DNA of 64,000 bases from the NCBI GenBank assembly GCA_019752015.1, contig JAIEMQ010000072.1, forward strand, positions 1-64,000, written 5' to 3'. The notes under the pieces were generated by a model, which did no database searches, was not told where the DNA came from, and saw only the letters and a program-made list of their open reading frames with translations. The number at the start of each line of letters is the position of its first letter. The first letter of the stretch is position 1. This stretch comes from Cyanobacteriota bacterium. Lineage in GTDB: Bacteria; Acidobacteriota; Vicinamibacteria; Vicinamibacterales; UBA2999. Both the position numbers and the translations under genes were made by a program. Of this stretch, positions 50,562 through 62,984 are shown one piece after another.

Positions 50562-51178
50562 TAGTGTTTCTCCGCCGGCCTGGCCGTCGTGGTTCCCTGT
50601 GAAGCGGCGGGCTTGGCATCAAGCGCACCGCGGCGATCCGCGGGCACGTCGGCGAGCGACGCGTGCTGGCTCAATTGCAGGGTGCGGACGTAGGCGACGA
50701 TCAGCCAGCGGTCGCGAACCGGGATTTGTTCCGCGTAGCCCTGCATGGCGCCGAAGCCGTTCGTGATCACGTCGTAGAAGTAGCCGGCCTCTTCCTGGCG
50801 CAGCCGATCCTGGTGATACGACGCCGCCTGACGCAATCCGCGCTGCACCACCATGCCGTTGCCGTCGCCGAGCCGGCCGTGGCACGGCGTGCAGTAGATG
50901 TTGAAGCGCTGCTGCCCGCGCGCCAGATCGGCGGCGCCGATCGCAAACGGGAACTCCTCGATGAACTCGCCGTTGATTTTGCCGGTGTAGAGCGCTTCGT
51001 CGTCGCGCAGCCAGCCGCGCGCCACCGTTCCCACCGGCGCCGAACGCGAGGCGCGGCCGTCGGGGAACGACTGGCTGGCTTCGAACGCTTCGTAGCGCGG
51101 CGTGTCGTGCATGTCCTGGCGGCAGCCGGCAACGATCGTCGTCGCCGCGACCAGCGCGAGGAGGTGTTTATTCCGCAA
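50561..51178 (-). CDS. actE: Alternative Complex III subunit ActE (monohaem lipoprotein cytochrome c)
   Basis: TTG 51178, preceded by AAAGGGAG, gives 205 residues; a GTG at 51208 is an alternative. The leader LLALVAATTIVAGC is a lipobox, so the protein is probably lipid-anchored. A single haem site is CTPCHGRLGDGNGMVVQRG, with NGFGAMQGY probably carrying the axial Met and WLIVAYVRTLQLSQ closing the fold. It belongs to the ACIII electron-exit side. It overlaps ActD slightly. Confidence 0.92.
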   Translation of the reverse strand: MRNKHLLALVAATTIVAGCRQDMHDTPRYEAFEASQSFPDGRASRSAPVGTVARGWLRDDEALYTGKINGEFIEEFPFAIGAADLARGQQRFNIYCTPCHGRLGDGNGMVVQRGLRQAASYHQDRLRQEEAGYFYDVITNGFGAMQGYAEQIPVRDRWLIVAYVRTLQLSQHASLADVPADRRGALDAKPAASQGTTTARPAEKH

Positions 51179-51713
51179 CGTCGTACACTCCCTTTGCTCC
51201 GGTCTCACGCAGGAACGCGGCCGCCGCGCCGAATTGCGGGTCCTCCGATTCGATCACCAGGAAGAATTTGTCCGAGCTCGCCATCGAGAAGCGCTCGACG
51301 TTGAACACCGGGTGATACGGCCGCGGCAGTCCGTTCAGCACGATCATCCCGAACGCCGCGGTCAGCGCCGAAAACAGGATCGTCAGCTCGTACGACGGCA
51401 CGATGAACGTCGTCCAGCTCGCCAGCGGACGGCCGCCGATGTTCATCGGGTATTCGATCACCGACGCCCAGTACTGCAGCGCGAAGCCGGTGGCCATGCC
51501 GGTCAGGCCGCCGGCGAGGATCAGCTTCGGCAGCACGGTGCGCGTCTTGTGGATGATGGTGTTCAGATCCTCGATCGGCACCGGCGAATACGCCTCGACC
51601 CTCGTGAATCCCTGCGCCATCGTCTTCTTCGCCGCGTCGACGAGCGCCTGGCCGCTGTCGTACTCGGCCATCACGCCGTGCAGCGCGTTTGTGGTTTCGA
51701 CTGTGTGCGCCAT
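51168..51713 (-). CDS. actD: Alternative Complex III subunit ActD (DUF3341)
   Basis: This is a 181-residue protein with two membrane helices (LILAGGLTGMATGFALQYWA and LTILFSALTAAFGMIVLNGL) and the DUF3341 signature (GVMAEYDSGQALVDAAKKTM near the N-terminus, HPVFNVERFSMASSDKFFLV later). It is the peripheral membrane subunit between the quinol-binding ActC/ActF pair and the haem subunits. The C-terminal segment (ESEDPQFGAAAAFLRETGAK) is soluble. It lies 41 bp after ActC. Confidence 0.94.
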   Translation of the reverse strand: MAHTVETTNALHGVMAEYDSGQALVDAAKKTMAQGFTRVEAYSPVPIEDLNTIIHKTRTVLPKLILAGGLTGMATGFALQYWASVIEYPMNIGGRPLASWTTFIVPSYELTILFSALTAAFGMIVLNGLPRPYHPVFNVERFSMASSDKFFLVIESEDPQFGAAAAFLRETGAKGVYDVAE

Positions 51714-51754
51714 AAAAATTTATCTGCGCCTTCGGTGGCCCTGGGAAGCACCCA

Positions 51755-53139
51755 TCAGTGTTCCGCCTCGACCTTGGCCTGCGGCAGCAGCGTCTTGACC
51801 TCGAAGATCGAAATCATCGGCACGAAGCGCAGGAACAGCAGGAACGCAGTCAGGAACAGGCCGAACGTGCCCGCATACAACAGGTAGTCCCAGAACGTCG
51901 GCGTGTAGTGCGCCCACGACGACGGCACGAAGTCGTTGGCCAGCGACGTGACGACGATCACGAAGCGCTCGAGCCACATGCCGACGTTGACGATCAGCGA
52001 CATCACGAACAGCAGGCCGACGTTCTGCCGGACGCGCTTGAGCCACAGGAACTGCACCATCACGACGTTGATCGAAATCAGCGTCCAGTACGACCAGGCG
52101 TACTGCCCGAACATGCGGTTGTAGATCATGAACTGCTCGTGCGGGTTCGCGCTGTACCACGCAAAGAACGCTTCCATGCTGTAGCCGTAGCCGACGATCA
52201 AGCCGGTCGCCAGCATGACCTTGGCCATGTTGTCGATGTGCCGCATCGTGATCAGCGATTCCATGCCGTAGAAGCGGCGCACCGGAATCGCCAGCGTCAA
52301 CACCATCGCGAAGCCGGAATAGATGGCGCCGGCCACGAAGTAGGGGGGGAAGATCGTCGCGTGCCAGCCGGGAATCACCGACACCGCGAAGTCGAAGCTG
52401 ACGACCGTGTGGACCGACAGCACCAGCGGCGTCGACAGCCCCGCGAGGATCAGCGAGGCCACTTCATAGCGGTGCCAATGCCGCGCCGAGCCACGCCAGC
52501 CGAGCGCCACCATGCCGTAGATGCGCGCCTTGATCTTCGAGGTCGCGCGATCGCGCAGCGTCGCGAGATCGGGGATCAAGCCAACATACCAGAACACCAC
52601 CGACACCGTCGCGTAGGTCGAGACCGCGAACACGTCCCAGATCAGCGGGCTCTTGAACTGCGGCCACAGGCCCATCGCGTTCGGATACGGGAACAGCCAG
52701 TAGGCCGCCAGCCACGGACGGCCGGTGTGGAACACCGGGAAGATCGCCGCGCAGGCCACCGCGAAGATCGTCATCGCCTCGGCGAAGCGCGCGATCGACA
52801 TGCGCCACTGCTGCTTGAAGAGCATCAGAATCGCGGAGATGAGCGTGCCGGCATGGCCGATGCCGATCCACCAGACGAAGTTGATGATCGGGAACGCCCA
52901 GCCGACCGGCTGGTTGGTGCCGAAGATGCCGATGCCCTTCATCACCAGGTAACCGAGCGCCATGTGCAGCGCGCCGAGCAGGGCGAGCGAGACGAGAATG
53001 AAGCCGACCCAGCCGAGCGGGAACCGCCTGGCGAGCGGAATCTCCGCAATGGTCTCGGTGACCGTCTCGAAGTCGTGACCCGGCAGGATCACGGGCGTCT
53101 GTTGCAACGCCATCGGTCGATGGAGGTTCGGGTCCGCCA

Positions 53140-53140
<1 letters not shown>
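51755..53140 (-). CDS. actC: Alternative Complex III subunit ActC (NrfD-like quinol-binding)
   Basis: ATG 53140 overlaps the ActB stop by 1 bp (TAATG) and gives 461 residues with about ten helices. Typical NrfD/ActC segments are WAFPIINFVWWIGIGHAGTL, ALGWRGSARHWHRYEVASLI, HTVVSFDFAVSVIPGWHATI and WYSANPHEQFMIYNRMFGQY. ActC binds menaquinol or another quinol near the FeS subunit ActB and may translocate protons. The upstream extension of the frame into ActB is not coding. Confidence 0.95.
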
Positions 53141-56345
<3,205 letters not shown>

Positions 56346-56349
<4 letters not shown>

Positions 56350-57005
56350 CGATGGCACACCGAGCAACTCGTCAAATGTTCGACGTCCGCAATCCGGTAT
56401 TCCTTCACGAGCTTCGGGCCGAGAACGTTCTGCGGCTCCGCGGGCACGTATCCCATCTGCGTGATCTGATCGAGCGGCCGCACGTAGCGCGACGGATCGC
56501 GGTGACAGTCGAGGCACCACTCCATCTGCAGCGATTGCTTCTGGATCACCAGCGGCATGCGATCGACGCGGCCGTGGCAGGTTTCACACCCGACGCCGTT
56601 AGCGACGTGGATGCTGTGATTGAAATAGACAAAGTCCGGCAGGTCGTGCACGCGGACCCAGGTGAGCGGCTTGTCCTCGCGGAAGCTGGCGCGGACCGGC
56701 TCGAGGTACGCGCTGGTGTTCCAGATCTGCGAGTGGCAGTTGAGACAGGTCTTCGTCGGCGGGATGCCGGCGGAGGGCGACACTTCCACCGAGGTGTGGC
56801 AGTAGCGGCATTCGATGCCGATGCCGCCGGCGTGATGCTGGTGGCTGAATTGAACCGGTTGCTCGACGAACTCGTTCGCCGAGGTGACGAAATCCGACCG
56901 TTGAAGAGTGAGCACCAGCCAGCCGAGGCCGAGCACGAGGAACGCGATCGCGATCAGACTGGCCCTCGACCAGGAGTTGGCTTTTCTGGGGAATACTTGC
57001 GACAT
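56346..57005 (-). CDS. actA: Alternative Complex III subunit ActA (pentahaem cytochrome c)
   Basis: ATG 57005 with a CAGGAA ribosome binding site gives 219 residues; the longer frame to 57086 has a non-membrane arginine-rich start. One N-terminal helix (LIAIAFLVLGLGWLVLTL) anchors a periplasmic domain. It has five CxxCH haem sites: CRYCH, CLNCH, CETCH, CLDCH and CSVCH, plus spaced histidines (FSHQHHAGG, FNHSIH). It collects electrons from the FeS subunit. It is the first gene of the operon, with the 286-bp gap to hemA as its control region. Confidence 0.95.
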
Positions 57006-57291
57006 CGTTCCTGCGGCCTTGTGTGTCCTTGCGCCGTTCTCGGCGCGGTCTGCGCGTCTTCTAGCCCGGGGAAAGAGGCATCTCAACCGTTACTCGAGTG
57101 CCCGCAACCTTCAACTGTACTCTCAAATTTGCGGTGCCAAAGCGTGTGCAAATTCCTCACGTTCTTGTGAAAAATTTCTCAAGCTCAATTCTATATGGGT
57201 GGGCGCTCGAAAGACAAGGACGCGATCGTATCCAGTTCCCCCTTTGCGCTTGACGAGCCCCTCTAATGTTCCCTATCGTCCGAGGTCAGCA
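57006..57291. promoter_or_regulatory. Divergent control region between act/cox and hem operons
   Basis: This 286-bp gap separates two divergent operons. For hemA, TTGACG (57250-57255) and TATCGT (57274-57279) are separated by 18 bp and the ATG at 57292 follows 12 bp later. An A/T-rich stretch (57150-57195) lies between the start points. No clear palindrome for a haem or redox regulator was found by eye. I could not assign an act promoter confidently. Confidence 0.45.
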
Positions 57292-58368
57292 ATGCTCATC
57301 AATCGGATTGTGTGCGTCGGTGTCAACTTCCGGACTGCACCCGTTGAGTACCGCGAACAGCTCGGCAGTGATCTGCCCGGGGTGTGCGAACGGGCGCACG
57401 CAGCATCGAACGGAGACGGAACAGCGATACGCGAGCTGGCATGGCTCTCCACGTGCAATCGCGTCGAGCTCTACGCGGTTGTCGGCGAGAATGGTGGGAC
57501 CGCGCCGATGGTCGCGATCCTGGCCGATGCCGCCCGCCTGAATCCGGGCGACGTCGCGGGACATACCTACCGCCACCACGGCTACGAAGCGGTCCGCCAC
57601 TTGTGCCGGGTCGCCTCGGGTCTCGACTCGATGGTGCTCGGCGAACCCCAGATCCTCGGCCAGGTGGCCCAGGCGCTTACGGACGCCCGATCCAGCCGAA
57701 CAGCCGGCCCGGTATTGGACCGCGTCTTCCGCCGCGCCGTCCGCACGGGACGCCGCGCACGGACCGAGACTGCAATCGGCAGAAACCCCGCGAGCATGAG
57801 CTCCGTCGCCGTCGCACTCGCCGGCAGCGTCGTTGGCGCTCTCCGCGAACGGCGCGTGCTGGTCCTCGGCCTCGGCGAGATGGGCTCGGTCACGCTCAAG
57901 GCGCTGCGCGCGCGACAGGTCAGGGAGATCGCGGTCGCGAACCGCACGCACGCCCGCGCCGAGCACGCCGCCGCTCGGTGGGGATACCGCGCGTACCCGA
58001 TGGACGAGCTTGCGGCGGCCCTGGAATGGGCGGACGTGGTGCTCAGCTCCACGAGCTGCCCGCACCCGCTCGTCAACGGCGAGGTGGTGAGGGACGTGGT
58101 CGCGCGCCGCGACGGCCGCTCGCTCGTCTTCGTCGACATCGCGGTTCCGCGCGACATCGATCCGGCAGTTCGCGAGCTGCCCGGCGTCCATCTCTTCGAC
58201 GCCGACGACTTGAGCGGCAACCTTGACGACGGTCTCGCCGCGCGCAGGAACGAGATCCCCAGAGTGGAAGGCATCGTCGCCGAAGAGATCGCGAGGCTCG
58301 AGCGGGCCGTGCGCGAGGAGCGCGGCTACGCGCACGCGGGAGCGATTCGCGGCCCCTTTGGACTCTGA
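57292..58368 (+). CDS. hemA: Glutamyl-tRNA reductase (short C-terminus)
   Basis: This is a 358-residue enzyme that reduces glutamyl-tRNA(Glu) to glutamate-1-semialdehyde using NADPH, the first committed step of tetrapyrrole synthesis. The catalytic Cys lies in LAWLSTCNRVELYAVV. LCRVASGLDSMVLGEPQILG and RVLVLGLGEMGSVTLKAL (NADPH site) are classic. Typical enzymes have about 420 residues; this one stops at VREERGYAHAGAIRGPFGL, so most of the C-terminal dimerisation domain is missing. It leads the hem operon. hemL, the next step, is absent from the window. Confidence 0.95.
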   Translation: MLINRIVCVGVNFRTAPVEYREQLGSDLPGVCERAHAASNGDGTAIRELAWLSTCNRVELYAVVGENGGTAPMVAILADAARLNPGDVAGHTYRHHGYEAVRHLCRVASGLDSMVLGEPQILGQVAQALTDARSSRTAGPVLDRVFRRAVRTGRRARTETAIGRNPASMSSVAVALAGSVVGALRERRVLVLGLGEMGSVTLKALRARQVREIAVANRTHARAEHAAARWGYRAYPMDELAAALEWADVVLSSTSCPHPLVNGEVVRDVVARRDGRSLVFVDIAVPRDIDPAVRELPGVHLFDADDLSGNLDDGLAARRNEIPRVEGIVAEEIARLERAVREERGYAHAGAIRGPFGL

Positions 58369-58386
58369 CGGTCGTGCCGTTCGCCC

Positions 58387-60132
58387 ATGCCGCCGTTCGA
58401 AAAAAACCGTCTTGTCGTAGGCTCGCGCAAGTCCCGGCTCGCGCTGTGGCAGAGCGAGCACGTGATCGAGCTGTTGCAGCGTGCGTGGCCGGATGTCGTG
58501 CTGGAGATCCGGACCTACACCACCGAAGGCGACGCCAACGTGCTGACGGCGCTCCCGGAGATCGGTGGCAAAGGGGTTTTCACAACCCAACTCGAGGAGG
58601 CTCTCGCCGCGGAGGAAATCGATCTCGCGGTCCACTCGTTGAAGGATCTCCCGGTGGACATCGGCCGAGAGTTGATGATCGGCGCCATCAGCAGCCGCAT
58701 CGACCCGCGCGATTGCCTGGTCGCGCGCGACGCCAGGACGATCGCAACGCTCCCGCGCGGTGCGGTCGTCGGAACGAGCAGCCTGCGCCGGCAAGGCCAG
58801 TTGCTCGCTCGACGCCCGGATCTTGCAGTGAAGCCGATTCGAGGCAACGTCGACACGAGAGTGCGCAAAGTGCTCGACGGTGAATACGACGCCGCGTTGC
58901 TGGCGGCAGCCGGAGTAACGCGCCTCGGACTCGCCGCTCACGTGACCGAATGGATCCCGGCGGATGCGATTCTCCCTGCGCCCGGCCAGGGTGCTCTCGC
59001 GGTGCAGTGCCGATCGAGAGACCAGGAAACGCTCCTCCGGCTCGCGGCGATCGATGAGCCGGGTGCCCGCGCAGCAGTGGAGGCTGAACGGGAGTTTCTT
59101 CAGCACCTGGGCGGCGGATGCTCGGCGCCGATCGCGGCTTACGCGCGCTTTGAAAGAGGGCGTCTCTGCATGACCGGACTGGTCGCCTCGCCCGACGGCA
59201 GGCGCGTCGTTCGCGTGGAAGACGAGGCGGAGAACGGTAGTGCCCTCGCCCGGCGGCTCGCCGCGCGGGCTCTCGACGAGGGCGCGCAATCAATCCTGAC
59301 GGAATTCCGCGGGCGCAAATCCGCGACGGCGCCGGCGGGTCACGACGGCGGCCTCGAAGGACGGCGCGTCGTGGTGACGCGCGCGCGCGAGGAGGCCGAA
59401 CTGCTGTGCGAACGGCTTGCCGCATTGGGCGCCACACCGATTTGTGCTCCGGCGATCAGGATTGAGCCGGTCGACGATCTCCGCCCCCTTGACGATGCGA
59501 TCGCAAGCATCGCGTCGTTCGACTGGATCGTGTTCACCAGCACGGATGCCGTGGAAATCTTCTGCCAGCGCTGGACGCACATGGGTAAGACATCCGCGGA
59601 ATTCCGCGGCATCAAGCTCGCCGCCGTCGGTCCCGTGACGGCACGCGCGCTCGCCGCGTGGGGGGCACAGCCCGGCTTCGTGCCGGACGAGTTCGCCGGA
59701 AACGCGCTGGCCGAAGGGCTCGCGATCGTTCCCGGTCACCGCGTGCTCCTGCCCCGCGCCGAGATTGCGCGCCATGAGACGGTGGAGATCCTCGAGCGTC
59801 GCGGTGCCACGGTGGTGGTGCTCCCCATCTATCGGACCGTGGCGGCGGAGATTGACGCAACCGTGATCGAGGACATTCGCCGAGGCGTCGACGCTGTGCT
59901 GTTCACGAGCGGTTCGACGGTACAGCACTTCATGAACATCATGCGGCAGCACGATCCGGGTTTCGTATTCCCCGCTCACGCGCGGATCTTGTGCATCGGT
60001 CCGGTGACCGCCGACGCGGCTCGGGACGCCGGCCTGCGAGTCGACTCCGTGGCCGAGGTCCATACGACGGAAGGTCTGGTGGACAGTTTGGTGGGCGTGT
60101 TTGCCAAAGGCGCGGTGGCTCATGGCGAATGA
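58387..60132 (+). CDS. hemCD: HemC-HemD fusion: hydroxymethylbilane synthase and uroporphyrinogen-III synthase
   Basis: This is a 581-residue bifunctional protein. Residues 1-305 are porphobilinogen deaminase: GSRKSRLALWQSEHVIELLQ, LAVHSLKDLPVD, GTSSLRRQGQLLARRPDL, and the dipyrromethane-cofactor Cys in FLQHLGGGCSAPIAAY. After a short linker (FRGRKSATAPAGHDGGLEGR) residues 325-575 match uroporphyrinogen-III synthase (RRVVVTRAREEAELLCERLA, FDWIVFTSTDAVEIFCQRW, AVLFTSGSTVQHFMN). A single chain would channel hydroxymethylbilane before it cyclises spontaneously. It starts 18 bp after hemA. Confidence 0.96.
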   Translation: MPPFEKNRLVVGSRKSRLALWQSEHVIELLQRAWPDVVLEIRTYTTEGDANVLTALPEIGGKGVFTTQLEEALAAEEIDLAVHSLKDLPVDIGRELMIGAISSRIDPRDCLVARDARTIATLPRGAVVGTSSLRRQGQLLARRPDLAVKPIRGNVDTRVRKVLDGEYDAALLAAAGVTRLGLAAHVTEWIPADAILPAPGQGALAVQCRSRDQETLLRLAAIDEPGARAAVEAEREFLQHLGGGCSAPIAAYARFERGRLCMTGLVASPDGRRVVRVEDEAENGSALARRLAARALDEGAQSILTEFRGRKSATAPAGHDGGLEGRRVVVTRAREEAELLCERLAALGATPICAPAIRIEPVDDLRPLDDAIASIASFDWIVFTSTDAVEIFCQRWTHMGKTSAEFRGIKLAAVGPVTARALAAWGAQPGFVPDEFAGNALAEGLAIVPGHRVLLPRAEIARHETVEILERRGATVVVLPIYRTVAAEIDATVIEDIRRGVDAVLFTSGSTVQHFMNIMRQHDPGFVFPAHARILCIGPVTADAARDAGLRVDSVAEVHTTEGLVDSLVGVFAKGAVAHGE

Positions 60133-61171
60133 GACGCAGCGTTCGGAATCCGCGCTGGCGCGGCGGTCGATCGCGCGGCGCGAACGGCGGCTGCGGGCGA
60201 CGCCGGCGCTGCGGCGGATGGTGCGTGAAACGTCGCTGGCGGCGGACGACTTCGTCTACCCGCTGTTCGTGACGCACGGGCGCAGCGTGCGCAAACCGAT
60301 CGCCTCGATGCCGGGCATCTTTCAGCTCTCGGTCGATCAGGCCGTCGAAGAAGCCGCGCTCGCCGCGTCGCTCGGCGTACCCGCCGTGCTGCTCTTCGGG
60401 ATTCCGGCGTCCAAGGATCCGATCGGCGAAGACAACTTCTCGCCGCGTGGCGTGGTCGCGCAGGCCGTGCGCGCGATCAAACAGGCGGTGCCGGAGCTGG
60501 TCGTGATTACCGACGTGTGCCTGTGCGAGTACACCGATCATGGCCACTGCGGAGTCCTGAACACCGGCGGCCAGGAACGGCCGTATCCGCACCTCCCCGA
60601 GGGCTACGTCCTGAACGACGAGACGCTCGAGGTGCTCGATCGCGTCGCGGTCGCGCACGCGGCAGCGGGCGCCGACCTCGTGGCGCCGAGCGGCATGATC
60701 GACGGCATGGTGCGGAGCATCCGCGCGGCCCTCGACGATGCCGGCCTCGCGCACGTCGGGATCCTTTCGTACTCGGTGAAGTACGCGTCTTCGTTCTACG
60801 GACCGTTCCGCGAGGCCGCCGAGGGGACGCCGAAGTCCGGCGATCGCAAGACTCACCAGATGGATCCGGCGAACGCCCGCGAAGCCCTGCGCGAAGCGGA
60901 GCGCGACGTGGCAGAGGGCGCCGACATGCTCATGGTGAAGCCGGCGCTGGCGTACCTCGACGTGGTCCGGCTGCTGCGCGATCGCTTCGACTCCCACCCG
61001 CTGGCCGCGTACAACGTGAGCGGCGAATACGCCATGATCAAGGCCGCGGCGGCCAACGGGTGGATCGACGAGCGCGCCGCGGTGCTGGAGACACTCACCG
61101 CTATCAAACGGGCGGGAGCGGACATCATCATCACGTACCACGCAAAGGAAGCGGCCCAATGGCTGAAGTGA
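60122..61171 (+). CDS. hemB: Porphobilinogen synthase (delta-aminolevulinate dehydratase)
   Basis: ATG 60122 overlaps the hemCD stop by 11 bp and gives 349 residues. The enzyme condenses two 5-aminolevulinates to porphobilinogen. The Zn-type metal site is DVCLCEYTDHGHCGVL. The two active-site lysines lie in GILSYSVKYASSFYGPFREA and DMLMVKPALAYLDVV. KTHQMDPANAREALRE and AYNVSGEYAMIKAA complete the signature. The cysteine-containing site points to a Zn-dependent form. Confidence 0.96.
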   Translation: MANETQRSESALARRSIARRERRLRATPALRRMVRETSLAADDFVYPLFVTHGRSVRKPIASMPGIFQLSVDQAVEEAALAASLGVPAVLLFGIPASKDPIGEDNFSPRGVVAQAVRAIKQAVPELVVITDVCLCEYTDHGHCGVLNTGGQERPYPHLPEGYVLNDETLEVLDRVAVAHAAAGADLVAPSGMIDGMVRSIRAALDDAGLAHVGILSYSVKYASSFYGPFREAAEGTPKSGDRKTHQMDPANAREALREAERDVAEGADMLMVKPALAYLDVVRLLRDRFDSHPLAAYNVSGEYAMIKAAAANGWIDERAAVLETLTAIKRAGADIIITYHAKEAAQWLK

Positions 61172-61905
61172 TGCAGGGAAGGCCGGGCGCCGAGTCCGGG
61201 AAGCTCGATATCCTCGAGCACGGCCGCGCCGGGGATGGCAGCGGGATTACGAGCAACCGGCGGCTCTTCATGCAGCTCGTCGCCTACGGCGGCTGCGGAG
61301 AGACGACGACGTTGGTCAAGGCCCTCGAGAGCAATGCCATCGCGGGCGCTCTCTACGAGGACGTCAACGATCCGCACGGTGTGGCGCTGCTCACATTCAG
61401 CGAGGACCCCGCGTATTTCGTCGACGACGTGCGGCCGTTTCTTCGTCGAACGCCGTTCGCCGGGCTCGTGCCGAAGCCGGAGTACACGATGTTCGGGCGC
61501 ACCTACACGCTGGGCTACGAGGCCGACCTCGACGACACGTTGATCCACAGGCCAATCAGCCGTGCGCTGGATCCGAAGCTGGCCTGGGTCATTTGGTATC
61601 CGCTGCGCAGAGCCGGCTCGTTCGAGCAGCTCCCGCACAACGAGCAGATGGCGATCCTCATGGAGCACGGCGGCGTGGGTCGGGCGTACGGCAAAGCCGG
61701 ATACGTTCACGACGTCCGCCTCGCGTGCCACGGTCTCGACAAGTACGACAACGACTTTCTGATCGGACTGCTCGGACCGGAGCTCTTCCCTCTCTCCTCC
61801 TGCGTGCAGCGAATGCGGCGGACGCGACAGACCGCGCTTCACCTGGAACGACTGGGGCCATTCTTCGTGGGGCGCGTCGCGTGGCAGTCGGCGCCGCCGC
61901 GATGA
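61159..61905 (+). CDS. hemQ: HemQ: chlorite-dismutase-family coproheme decarboxylase
   Basis: ATG 61159 overlaps hemB by 13 bp and gives 248 residues. The protein belongs to the chlorite dismutase superfamily, HemQ/ChdC branch, which decarboxylates coproheme to protoheme using peroxide. YTMFGRTYTLGYEADLDDTL, WVIWYPLRRAGSFEQLPHNE, and MAILMEHGGVGRAYGKAGYV (with the probable axial His) are seen, then GLDKYDNDFLIGLL. Its position between hemB and hemE, plus HemH and HemY, argues for a coproporphyrin-dependent pathway rather than a protoporphyrin one. Confidence 0.9.
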   Translation: MAEVMQGRPGAESGKLDILEHGRAGDGSGITSNRRLFMQLVAYGGCGETTTLVKALESNAIAGALYEDVNDPHGVALLTFSEDPAYFVDDVRPFLRRTPFAGLVPKPEYTMFGRTYTLGYEADLDDTLIHRPISRALDPKLAWVIWYPLRRAGSFEQLPHNEQMAILMEHGGVGRAYGKAGYVHDVRLACHGLDKYDNDFLIGLLGPELFPLSSCVQRMRRTRQTALHLERLGPFFVGRVAWQSAPPR

Positions 61906-62984
61906 GCGAGACCGGTCGCGCTGAACTCGCGCCCGTAGCGGAGCCCGCCTCACCCTTCCTGCGAGCCTGCCGCCGGCTTCCGAACGAACGCTCGCCGGTC
62001 TGGCTCATGCGCCAGGCGGGACGCTACATGCCGGAGTACCGCGCCCTGCGCGAGAGGCACGGTATCCTCGACATCATTGGCGCGCCTGAGTTGGCGGCCG
62101 AGGTGACACTACAACCCATCCGCGCTTTTGGGTTCGACGCCGCCATTATCTTTGCCGACATTCTGCCGCCGCTCGTCGGCATGGGCCTCGATCTGGCGTT
62201 CTCTGATGGCGAAGGCCCGCGAATCAGCAACCGCATCATGAGTCCGCGCGACGTCGACCGCCTCGGAACGCCGCCCGCTGAAGAGACCATGCCTCACACA
62301 CTGGCGGCGATCCGCATCGTCGCTCGCGAGCTGGAAGCGAGCGGGACGCCACTCATCGGATTCGCCGGCGCGCCGTTCACGCTTGCCTGCTATGCCGTCG
62401 AAGGGGGCACCTCGAAGTCGTTCGCGAAAGCGAAGGCGCTGATGTTTGGTGAGCCCGCCGCCTGGAAGCGTCTCATGACGAAGCTCGTCACCGTGCAGGC
62501 AGACTACCTGGCCGCGCAGGCGCGCGCCGGCGCCCAGGCGCTGCAGGTGTTCGATTCCTGGGCGGGGATCGCGCTCAGCCTCACGGACTACCGCCGCTTC
62601 GCGCTCCCCTACACAACGATGCTTCTCGAACGTCTGAAGGACGTCGGCGTGCCGGTGATCAACTTCAGCATGGGCACCTCCTGCTACATCGACGAGGTCG
62701 CGCGCGCGGGTGGCGACGTGATCGGTGTGGACTGGCGGCGACCTCTCGACGAAGCCTGGAAGGCGATCGGCTACGAGCGCGCGATCCAGGGGAATCTCGA
62801 CCCCGCGGTCTTGCTCGCGCCGTGGCGCGAACTCCGCTACCAGATCGACGACGTCCTCGATCGTGCCGGTGGGCGCCCCGGCCACATCTTCAATCTCGGT
62901 CACGGTGTGCTGCCGGAAACGCCGGTCGACAACGTTCGGCGGCTGGTGGACTTCGTGCACGAGCGAACGCTGATCCCACGATGA
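61902..62984 (+). CDS. hemE: Uroporphyrinogen decarboxylase
   Basis: ATG 61902 overlaps the hemQ stop (ATGA) and gives 360 residues. The enzyme removes four acetate carboxylates to give coproporphyrinogen III. PVWLMRQAGRYMPEYR is the N-terminal signature; FDAAIIFADILPPLVGMGLD, IGFAGAPFTLACYAVEGGTS, FDSWAGIALSLTDYRRFALP and INFSMGTSCYIDEVARAGGD follow. GHIFNLGHGVLPETPVDNVR is the C-terminal signature. The next gene, hemH, overlaps its stop by 4 bp. Confidence 0.97.
   Translation: MSETGRAELAPVAEPASPFLRACRRLPNERSPVWLMRQAGRYMPEYRALRERHGILDIIGAPELAAEVTLQPIRAFGFDAAIIFADILPPLVGMGLDLAFSDGEGPRISNRIMSPRDVDRLGTPPAEETMPHTLAAIRIVARELEASGTPLIGFAGAPFTLACYAVEGGTSKSFAKAKALMFGEPAAWKRLMTKLVTVQADYLAAQARAGAQALQVFDSWAGIALSLTDYRRFALPYTTMLLERLKDVGVPVINFSMGTSCYIDEVARAGGDVIGVDWRRPLDEAWKAIGYERAIQGNLDPAVLLAPWRELRYQIDDVLDRAGGRPGHIFNLGHGVLPETPVDNVRRLVDFVHERTLIPR

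Noticed and set aside
57286-59289. 667-codon minus-strand open frame opposite hemA and hemC
   Set aside because: Shadow frame without domains; hemA and hemCD are unmistakable on the plus strand.
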